Source: Clostridia bacterium (lineage in GTDB: Bacteria; Bacillota; Clostridia; Oscillospirales; SIG627). Taken from it: 5,712 bases of DNA. The stretch is from assembly GCA_017453605.1 (NCBI GenBank), contig JAFTEP010000190.1:1-5712 (forward strand). Direction: 5' to 3'. The notes under the pieces were generated by a model. The model was given only the letters and a program-made list of their open reading frames with translations. It had not been told where the DNA came from and made no database searches. Shown here piece by piece: positions 1 to 5,492 of the stretch (the first letter of the stretch is position 1; every line of letters begins with the position of its first letter). A program made the position numbers and the translations under genes.

Positions 1-33
1 AACAATAAACCCCGCAAAAACACAAAGAGAAAA

Positions 34-285
34 ATGGCAAAAGGATCACCATTCAATATAAACAACCACACTGACAAAACAAAAAAACCACGCAAAAATG
101 AAAAGACACTTCTTCAAACTTTTATAGACGATGCGTTATCCGGGATAAATTATTTTGATGAAGATACCACTCAGGGAAACTTTTGCTACACCGGGATAAT
201 GGGAACAACGGCTGACGATCTTCGCTTGAGAATAAAAAGTCAGCTCGAAAAGATTGGTTACGAAGGTTTTATAAGTCCTGAATAA
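34..285 (+). CDS. Small hypothetical protein, related to the linker of the downstream double-barrel protein; possibly 5'-partial
   Basis: Function not recognised. As read from the ATG it has 83 residues, with a basic N-terminal third rich in Lys/Asn/Thr, then an acidic, more ordered half and no membrane segment or signal peptide. Residues 10-27 align with residues 63-80 of the protein encoded at 367-966 (10 of 18 identical, including TDKT and PR). Residues 30-39 (FIDDALSGIN) match that protein's residues 91-100 (FIDEALAGKN) at 7 of 10. The downstream protein has an 8-residue insertion between the two blocks. This copy lacks both beta-barrel repeats. The start is uncertain: only a weak A/G-rich stretch (aaagagaaaa) precedes the ATG, and the frame stays open to base 1, so the gene may begin outside the window. 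It lies 81 bases ahead of its relative on the same strand. The G+C of 61-120 is 33%, far below the genes to the right. That it is a real gene is inferred from the conserved relationship. Confidence 0.6.
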   Translation: MAKGSPFNINNHTDKTKKPRKNEKTLLQTFIDDALSGINYFDEDTTQGNFCYTGIMGTTADDLRLRIKSQLEKIGYEGFISPE

Positions 286-366
286 TAAGTTTAAAACATC
301 AATGATTATATGTGAAAACAACGCCGATTTCAAAAAATAAAATTATACAGAAAAAAGGAGATAAAC

Positions 367-966
367 ATGGAAACCGAGAGAAAAAAATACTTATCGAAGA
401 TTATGATCGGAGAAAGAGTCGTTCACAGAAAATACGGGGTCGGAACGGTCAGAAAAATCACTTTGGATAAGGATGACCAAACAATATATCAGATAGAATA
501 TGACAGCGGGGAAAAAGAGGGGTGCTGGTTCACTTCAAAGAATATTATCACAAACAAGAAAACTGACAAGACAGGCTACCCGCGCGAGGACAAAAAAACG
601 TTCCTCGGGATCGTGCCTTCAAAAGAGCTGTCAAGTTTTATAGACGAAGCATTGGCCGGGAAAAACATTCTATTGGAGGTTTATTCATTAGGGACGGAGC
701 TCTTTGATCCGACGATCGGACCGATCCCCGACGAAATAACGCCAATCAAAGAAACAAAAGAAAGCGATAAAATCGACAATAATCAGATCAGTCAAATCAA
801 AATATTTAACGCCGGAGACCGGATCAGACATTTCCTTTTCGGTTCCGGAACCATCACGGCAACGATCCGTCTCAATAAGAAAACCCTGTACAAAATCGGG
901 TTTGACAGCGGAAAAGAGCGGCTGTGCAGAACATGTTTTTTGAAAAAGATCCGAAAAGCGCCTTGA
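367..966 (+). CDS. Hypothetical protein with two Tudor/SH3-like barrel repeats (UvrD/PcrA C-terminal type)
   Basis: A 199-residue soluble protein without signal peptide. Two internal repeats are visible: residues about 14-60 (IGERVVHRKYGVGTV at the start, IYQIEYDSGEKEG in the middle) and about 148-196 (NAGDRIRHFLFGSGTI, then LYKIGFDSGKERL). Each follows the pattern G-(D/E)-R-(V/I)-x-H-x-x-(Y/F)-G-x-G-T, a (I/L)YxIxxDSG hairpin and a final xxKxI. That pattern resembles the small Tudor-like barrel closing UvrD/PcrA helicases and related SH3-like folds that contact RNA polymerase or nucleic acid. This is family resemblance by eye, not a proven assignment. Between the barrels is a linker of about 85 residues, first basic and then acidic, containing FIDEALAGKN, which is shared with the gene upstream. 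The ATG at 367 is supported by AAGGAG at 355-360, six bases upstream; the alternative Met13 has no such site. A strong terminator follows the stop. No helicase motif is present, so this is a stand-alone barrel protein; a DNA or RNA polymerase partner is only a guess. Confidence 0.85.
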   Translation: METERKKYLSKIMIGERVVHRKYGVGTVRKITLDKDDQTIYQIEYDSGEKEGCWFTSKNIITNKKTDKTGYPREDKKTFLGIVPSKELSSFIDEALAGKNILLEVYSLGTELFDPTIGPIPDEITPIKETKESDKIDNNQISQIKIFNAGDRIRHFLFGSGTITATIRLNKKTLYKIGFDSGKERLCRTCFLKKIRKAP

Positions 967-973
967 GCAAACG

Positions 974-1008
974 TTCCCGCCCGATCTTTCGGTCCGGCGG
1001 GAATTTTT
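974..1008 (+). terminator. Intrinsic terminator after the double-barrel protein gene
   Basis: An inverted repeat, TTCCCGCC (974-981) and GGCGGGAA (996-1003), forms a perfect 8-bp stem. Above it are one C-C mismatch and a further 4-bp helix (GATC 983-986 with GGTC 991-994, one G-U pair) closed by the tetraloop TTTC. Five T residues follow directly (1004-1008). It starts seven bases after the stop codon of the gene ending at 966. The GC-rich stem plus T-run is a typical rho-independent terminator and separates the left gene pair from the GH36 operon. Confidence 0.9.
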
Positions 1009-1009
1009 A

Positions 1010-1038
1010 TTGACACGTGGGTCGGGGAATGATATACT
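1010..1038 (+). promoter_or_regulatory. Strong sigma-70/sigma-A promoter for the GH36-MATE operon
   Basis: A perfect -35 box, TTGACA (1010-1015), is followed by a 17-base spacer and a -10 box, TATACT (1033-1038; 5 of 6 matches to TATAAT). TG at 1030-1031 gives an extended -10 (TGaTATACT). Transcription would start near 1045, leaving a leader of about 50 bases before the ATG at 1095. The -35 box starts two bases after the terminator T-run. Such a near-consensus promoter suggests high basal activity, so regulation, if any, is more likely by repression than by a need for an activator (inference). Confidence 0.88.
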
Positions 1039-1094
1039 TTTATTTGAAAGAATTATAAGTACAGACAAAACAGATTATAAACACGGAGGGGAAA

Positions 1095-3146
1095 ATGAAA
1101 AGAAGCGCTGACAAAATGCTCATCACCGATCCGGAAAAGGCGTTTGACGGCGCAGAAAAGTTCGTCGGGGATTTTCCGTTCTCGTTTTTTTACGGCAGAA
1201 AAAAGATACGCGGCTTCGGCGCTCTTGAGAAAAAAGGCTTTGAGACGGTAAAAGAAAAACGCGAGGGGCTCGAAACGAAGATATTCAGGTTCGCTTTGCC
1301 CGACGGGATAGAAGTGAGGCTGAAACTGGGTCTCTGGAGAAAATACGGCGTCAGTGAGTGGACCGTGTTCATCGAAAACGGGACCGGAAGGCCGTCGGAG
1401 ATCATAAGCGAACTGAAGACCTCGCTGAATTTTGAGGGAGAACTGCCGAGAGTCGAGGGGATCATGGGCGATCACGACAACTTCTACCGCCCTTACAGTC
1501 ACGATCTGACCCAAAAGCCGCTCAGCTTCTATAACGACAGCGGCAGACCGACGCACGTGACGTTTCCGTATTTCGACCTGAAATACGCCGGGCGCGGCGC
1601 GATGCTCGCGATAGGCTGGGCGGGAAGCTGGAAAGCGGATTTTCACTTCGACGGCAAAAAAACGCTCTACGAGGCGGTAACTCCCGCCGATATGCGCACG
1701 AGGCTCAAACCCGGGGAGTCCTTAAGGAGCGCCCTGCATCTTCTTTTCCCCTACCCCGACAGAAAGGGAAATCTATCGTCGGATCTGTGGAGGCGGTGGT
1801 TCATTGAGTGCAATATGCCGAGAGCGAACGCCAAAGGCGAGGCGCTCAAGCCCTTTTCGACAGCGTTTCTGGCATACGACACGCCGAGAAAGAACACCGA
1901 CGGAAGTCTTGCCGAGGCTTTCGATTCCTGGAAGCCGAGCATGGACAAGATGATCGCCGAGGGGCTGAAAGCGGATTTTCGATGGTTCGACGCCGGATGG
2001 TACTGCGCACCCGACGGGAGATCGACGGACGGCTCGTGCTACGAGAACGACTGGTTCGCAACGATAGGGACCTGGGAGCTCGATAAAAAGAAGTGGCCAG
2101 GGGATACGTTCAGGCGATCGACCGACTACGCGAGAGAAAACGGGATGAAGACTCTCGTCTGGTTCGAGCCCGAAAGGGTGACTGACCCGGAAAGCCTCGA
2201 AAAGAACTACGGCTACAAAAAAGAGTGGGCGATCTACCCCAAAAATCCCTCCAATCCCGCAAAGCCGAGGATATCGAACAACATCGGAGACCCGGAATGC
2301 TTCGAATGGACTCTCGGACGGATAACGAAGATGCTGAGGGAAAACCGCGTCGAGATGTACCGCGAGGACAACAACATCGACAGCGGTCCTCTGTGGCGTC
2401 AGCTCGACGGGGACGAGGGAGAGGACCGCCGCGGAATAACCGAAATGAAACTGATCTGCGCGCACTACAGGCTCTGGGACGAGATAATAAAGTGCACCGA
2501 AAGCTACGGCGGCTGCTCGTTCGTCGACAGCTGCGCGAGCGGCGGCGGAAGAAACGACCTCGAGTCCCTGAGGAGAGGGATCCCGCTTCTGAGGAGCGAC
2601 TACGACCGCACGAGCACGGGGATGAGGCTTTCTATGACCGCGTCCTTCAACCGCTGGATCCCATTCTGCGGCGCCTGCACGCGCGAGCAGACGGGGCAGA
2701 TAGATATGCAGGGGAAGACAGACAGATACATCTGGCGCGCGAGCTATCTGCCCGTGCTGAATACATCGTTCCAATACCTGAACGACCCCACGCTCAACTT
2801 TGCGATGCTGAGGGAAGGTATGGAGGAGTGGAAGAGCCTCCGGGACTATTATCTCGGCGACCTATACGTCCACACTCCCTGGAGACCCGAAAAGGACGTT
2901 TCGGGATTCGCGGCGTTCAGCTACGTCATAGAGGACGGCAAAAAAGCCGCGATCCTCGCGTTCCGGCAGGAAAAGTGCAGCGAGAAGACCCTCGGGCTTG
3001 AGCTGAGCTATCTGAAAAAAACAAAGACCTACGTCTTCACGGACGCGGACACCAAAAAGAGCGTCACTCAAAAAGGCTCGGCGAAGCTGAGACTCGATTT
3101 TGAGACCAAAAGAAGCAGCAAACTGATATTCGTTGAGGAAAAGTAA
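1095..3146 (+). CDS. GH36-family alpha-galactosidase (melibiase-like), cytoplasmic
   Basis: A 683-residue glycoside hydrolase expected to remove alpha-linked galactose (or a closely related sugar such as N-acetylgalactosamine) from the non-reducing end of oligosaccharides by a retaining mechanism. Layout by eye: N-terminal beta-supersandwich (about 1-245), (beta/alpha)8 barrel (about 250-590) and C-terminal beta domain (about 595-683), matching the usual length near 700. Barrel motifs are WFDAGWY (297-303), GTWELDKKKWPGDTF (325-339) and LVWFEPERV (354-362). MYREDNNID (421-429) carries the presumed nucleophile Asp425. CASGGGRND (480-488) is followed by LRSDY (499-503) with presumed acid/base Asp502. 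Many alpha-galactosidases have KWDMN and SDD at these places, so this belongs to a divergent RxDxN/RSDY branch and its exact substrate is uncertain. There is no signal peptide, so the substrate must be imported. The ATG at 1095 is fixed by GGAGGGG (1085-1091). It is the first gene of a likely operon with the MATE gene 11 bases downstream. Confidence 0.92.
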   Translation: MKRSADKMLITDPEKAFDGAEKFVGDFPFSFFYGRKKIRGFGALEKKGFETVKEKREGLETKIFRFALPDGIEVRLKLGLWRKYGVSEWTVFIENGTGRPSEIISELKTSLNFEGELPRVEGIMGDHDNFYRPYSHDLTQKPLSFYNDSGRPTHVTFPYFDLKYAGRGAMLAIGWAGSWKADFHFDGKKTLYEAVTPADMRTRLKPGESLRSALHLLFPYPDRKGNLSSDLWRRWFIECNMPRANAKGEALKPFSTAFLAYDTPRKNTDGSLAEAFDSWKPSMDKMIAEGLKADFRWFDAGWYCAPDGRSTDGSCYENDWFATIGTWELDKKKWPGDTFRRSTDYARENGMKTLVWFEPERVTDPESLEKNYGYKKEWAIYPKNPSNPAKPRISNNIGDPECFEWTLGRITKMLRENRVEMYREDNNIDSGPLWRQLDGDEGEDRRGITEMKLICAHYRLWDEIIKCTESYGGCSFVDSCASGGGRNDLESLRRGIPLLRSDYDRTSTGMRLSMTASFNRWIPFCGACTREQTGQIDMQGKTDRYIWRASYLPVLNTSFQYLNDPTLNFAMLREGMEEWKSLRDYYLGDLYVHTPWRPEKDVSGFAAFSYVIEDGKKAAILAFRQEKCSEKTLGLELSYLKKTKTYVFTDADTKKSVTQKGSAKLRLDFETKRSSKLIFVEEK

Positions 3147-3157
3147 CAAGACATAAA

Positions 3158-4546
3158 ATGAAAACAAAAACGCGTCCCGACCCGGCCGATCCGGGCGGGA
3201 TCACAGACCCGAGAGAGTTTCGCCGCAAGCTTTTTTCGCTGACTCTCCCTATCGCGACGCAGAGCCTGATGCTCTCGCTCGTCGCCGCCTGCGACGCGCT
3301 GATGCTCGGGCAGATCTCACAGACGGAAATGACCGCGGTATCATTAGCGTCTCAGGTGCAGTTCGTGCAGAATATGTTCCTTTTCGCCGCGACCGGCGCG
3401 GGGTCTGTCCTCGGCGCGCAGTACCGCGGCAAGGGCGACGTGAAGACGCTGAGGGACATCTATCAAGTCATGCTGTGCTTTTGCGCAGTTATCTCGTTGA
3501 CCTTCTTCGCTGCCTGCGAGGCGGTCCCGGAACTTCTGATGAGCGCGTTTTCCCACGACAAGGATATAATCCTTATCGGTGCAGGATATCTGAGTATCGC
3601 GGGTTTTTCGTATCTGTTGACCGGATTCTCGCAGAGCGCCCTGACGATGATGAAGGTGACCGACCGCGTGAAGACGAGCGCCGGGATCAGCTCTTTCGCG
3701 GTCTTACTGAACATAGCCCTGAACTCGGTCCTGATATTCGGTCTGTTCGGGGCGCCGGTCATGAGATCGCAGGGCGCGGCGCTCGCGACCGCGGTCTCGA
3801 GAGTCGCGGAACTGGGAGCCTGCGTTCTGCTCTCGATCCCGAAAAACGCTGTCAGGCCCGCCCGGGAACGGGTCTTCAAAACAAACGGAAGGATAGTTAA
3901 AGATTACGTCAGGCAGTATCTGCCTCTTAGCGGGAGCTCTCTCTTATGGGGCGTGGGCTTCACGGCGTACACCGCGATAATCGGACACATGAACACCGAC
4001 GCCGCGGCGGCAAATTCCGTGGCGTCGGTGGTGAGAGACCTGATCTGCTGTGTGTGCGACGGTATGGGCAGCGCCGCGGCGATAATGGTCGGGAACGAGC
4101 TCGGCGCGGGAAAGCTCGAAAAAGGAAAGGACTGCGGGAAAAAGCTCAAAAACATCTCTTTTGTCATAGGCTTTATTTCCATGGGGATCGTTCTGGGGCT
4201 GACTCCCGTCGTGGTGCGCTCAGTAGTTCTCAGCGATAACGCGCGGAGCTATCTGACCGGGATGATGATAATAATGTCCGTCTATATGATCGGGCGCTGT
4301 GTGAACACGATCACGATAAACGGCGTTTTCGCCGGAGGCGGAGACACGACCTTCGATTTCAAGAGCCTTCTTATTTCGATGTGGATGATCTCGATCCCGC
4401 TGGCGCTTCTCGGCGCGTTCGTTCTCGGCTTCCCGGTGCTTCTTGTGTACTCCTGCACCTGCCTTGACGAGGTCGGGAAGATCCCGTGGGTCGTGGCAAG
4501 ATTTTATAAATACAGATGGGTGAGAGATCTGACGATAAAGAATTAG
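3158..4546 (+). CDS. MATE-family multidrug/metabolite transporter
   Basis: A 462-residue, strongly hydrophobic inner-membrane protein with a cytoplasmic N-terminus and about 12 predicted membrane helices in two related halves, the usual MATE size and architecture (MatE domains about 27-190 and about 250-415). Family-like features include the first helix LPIATQSLMLSLVAACDALM (30-49) with a membrane Asp46. The paired motifs LGAQYRGKGD (85-94) and VGNELGAGKLEKGKD (311-325) lie in equivalent positions of the two halves. A late FAGGGDTTFDF (391-401) recalls the family's GxGDT loop. MATE proteins export organic cations, drugs or metabolites against Na+ or H+ entry; the substrate here cannot be read from sequence. 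It is probably co-transcribed with the GH36 gene. No good Shine-Dalgarno lies in the normal window: GAGG at 3135-3138 is 19 bases from the ATG, so translation may depend on coupling to the upstream stop. The 3' end meets the AraC gene tail to tail with no room for a separate terminator. Confidence 0.93.
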   Translation: MKTKTRPDPADPGGITDPREFRRKLFSLTLPIATQSLMLSLVAACDALMLGQISQTEMTAVSLASQVQFVQNMFLFAATGAGSVLGAQYRGKGDVKTLRDIYQVMLCFCAVISLTFFAACEAVPELLMSAFSHDKDIILIGAGYLSIAGFSYLLTGFSQSALTMMKVTDRVKTSAGISSFAVLLNIALNSVLIFGLFGAPVMRSQGAALATAVSRVAELGACVLLSIPKNAVRPARERVFKTNGRIVKDYVRQYLPLSGSSLLWGVGFTAYTAIIGHMNTDAAAANSVASVVRDLICCVCDGMGSAAAIMVGNELGAGKLEKGKDCGKKLKNISFVIGFISMGIVLGLTPVVVRSVVLSDNARSYLTGMMIIMSVYMIGRCVNTITINGVFAGGGDTTFDFKSLLISMWMISIPLALLGAFVLGFPVLLVYSCTCLDEVGKIPWVVARFYKYRWVRDLTIKN

Positions 4547-4547
4547 A

Positions 4548-5363
4548 TCACTTTTCGGCAAACTTTTTCCGGTACTCGCCGGGAGTGACTCCGACCGCGC
4601 GTTTGAACACGCGGCGAAAATATCTGTCTGACTCGAAGCCCGTGAGAGAAACGATCTCTTTAACGTCCTTCCCTTCCCTGATGAGGGCGGCTGCTCGCTC
4701 TATCCTGAGCCCGTTCCTGTATTCGAGCGGAGTGACGCCGAGTTCTTCACGGAAGAGGTGGTAGAGCCTCGACTCGCTGAGAAGCACGGAACGGGCGAGA
4801 TCCGCGGCAGAATAGTTTTCGCAGGCGCGGAGCGCGATATAGTCCGCGGCGGCTCTGACTGCGGGAGATAATTCTTTTTTCGGGCTTTCGGTAAGATAAG
4901 GGAGCGCCTCGTGAAAGAGTCCGAAAAACTCCCGCGCGGCGAGAAGTCTGTCGGAGACGTTTCCCGACGAGGAGCGCTCGATAACAAGAAGTTTTTCATA
5001 AGTCTTTTCACCGGACAGAGAGCCGAGGAGCGCGGGCGCGAATCCCGGGAAGGACGCGGGCGCGGTGAATGAGAGGATCAGATATTCGACGAAGGGATCG
5101 CCGCTCCAGACGGTGCGGTAACTGAAGCGCGCCGGGAGAAAAAAGAAATCCCCCTTTTCGAGGCTCATTTTCCCCTCGGAGCCCGTGATGACGGCGCCGC
5201 CCGCGACGACGTATCCGAAGAGAGGATCGGGTCTGCCGAAGCAGCCGTCGCAAAGATGCGAGAGCGAGAACCTCATGCGCCTGAGTTCGAGCCCGGACGC
5301 GGGCATTTCAAAGCTTGTTTTCGTTTCCGTGACGATTCCGCCTCCCGACGGTCCCGCTCTCAA
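4548..5363 (-). CDS. AraC-family transcriptional regulator with N-terminal cupin-like sensor domain
   Basis: A one-component DNA-binding regulator of 271 residues if read from TTG at 5363. The N-terminal half (about 30-105) looks like the AraC/cupin effector pocket: GYVVAGGAVI (50-59), then LEKGDFFFLPARFSYR (68-83) and a closing strand EYLILSF (93-99). The C-terminal 100 residues are the two helix-turn-helix motifs of the family. HTH 1 is about 184-206 (YSAADLARSVLLSESRLYHLF) and HTH 2 about 234-256 (VKEIVSLTGFESDRYFRRVF), each followed by the typical GVTPxEYR (209-216 and 258-265). Start is uncertain: TTG at 5363 has no ribosome site; GGGAGG (5341-5346 on the opposite strand) sits in front of an ATC at codon 10; the first ATG is codon 20 (5306) without a clear site. 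The gene is divergent from the SDR gene and converges on MATE. Family members of this size usually sense a small molecule such as a sugar and often activate neighbouring catabolic genes; the target here is inferred from position only. Confidence 0.93.
   Translation of the reverse strand: MRAGPSGGGIVTETKTSFEMPASGLELRRMRFSLSHLCDGCFGRPDPLFGYVVAGGAVITGSEGKMSLEKGDFFFLPARFSYRTVWSGDPFVEYLILSFTAPASFPGFAPALLGSLSGEKTYEKLLVIERSSSGNVSDRLLAAREFFGLFHEALPYLTESPKKELSPAVRAAADYIALRACENYSAADLARSVLLSESRLYHLFREELGVTPLEYRNGLRIERAAALIREGKDVKEIVSLTGFESDRYFRRVFKRAVGVTPGEYRKKFAEK
5341..5346 (-). promoter_or_regulatory. Shine-Dalgarno-like GGGAGG inside the 5' part of the AraC gene
   Basis: On the minus strand GGGAGG is followed, after four bases (cgga), by ATC and then GTC. 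No ATG, GTG or TTG lies at a suitable distance in the AraC reading frame, although this is the best ribosome-site match near the gene's start. It either marks translation from a rare non-canonical start, reflects a changed start codon, or is chance in a GC-rich stretch. Confidence 0.35.
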
Positions 5364-5390
5364 AACAGCAGGATCGTTTTGTTTTTTTAC

Positions 5391-5419
5391 AGTTTAGCAT
5401 ATTTAAGAAAAATAAGCAA
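5391..5419 (-). promoter_or_regulatory. Predicted promoter of the AraC-family regulator gene
   Basis: On the minus strand, TTGCTT (5414-5419) serves as -35. It is followed by exactly 17 bases and a -10 of TAAACT (5391-5396; 4 of 6 matches), with the extended TG at 5398-5399 (TGcTAAACT). Transcription would start near 5384, giving a leader of about 20 bases to TTG 5363 or about 78 to ATG 5306. Its -35 box lies between the -35 and -10 boxes of the divergent SDR promoter, so the two cannot easily be occupied together. Confidence 0.6.
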
Positions 5420-5430
5420 GATGCTATGAT
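5402..5430 (+). promoter_or_regulatory. Predicted promoter of the SDR gene
   Basis: TATGAT (5425-5430; 5 of 6 matches) with TG at 5422-5423 forms an extended -10 (TGcTATGAT). Seventeen bases upstream is a poor -35, TTTAAG (5402-5407). Transcription would start near 5437, leaving a leader of about 56 bases. The weak -35 fits a promoter that relies on the extended -10 or on an activator, for which the adjacent AraC-family protein is the obvious candidate (inference). Confidence 0.65.
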
Positions 5431-5492
5431 ATAGTTGAATAGAAAGATCCCGCAAAAAATGAGCGAAAAAAGAAAAAGGAGAAAAAAGCGAT

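Noticed and set aside
286..366. Possible promoter between the two left genes
   Set aside because: Several AT-rich hexamers exist, but no -35/-10 pair with acceptable spacing; only the AAGGAG ribosome site is supported. The two genes may be co-transcribed.
1053..1646. Minus-strand open frame of 197 codons over the promoter and 5' end of the GH36 gene
   Set aside because: Its end runs into the strong plus-strand promoter leader, it has no domain, and it is explained by the GH36 coding sequence on the other strand.
1773..2774. Long open frame of 333 codons on the minus strand
   Set aside because: It lies wholly antisense to the GH36 gene, is rich in Arg/Pro/Val/Ala as expected from the complement of GC-rich coding DNA, and shows no recognisable domain.
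2225..3001. Open frame of 258 codons on the plus strand in another frame of the GH36 gene
   Set aside because: An Arg-rich, low-complexity translation inside a frame that carries intact GH36 motifs on both sides; it is a shadow frame.
3475..3900. Plus-strand open frame of 141 codons inside the MATE gene
   Set aside because: An Arg/Gly/Asp-rich shadow of the hydrophobic MATE frame, without a ribosome site or motif.
4547..4600. Possible bidirectional terminator at the MATE/AraC junction
   Set aside because: Short GC complementarities such as CCGG occur, but no stem of useful length next to a T-run on either strand.
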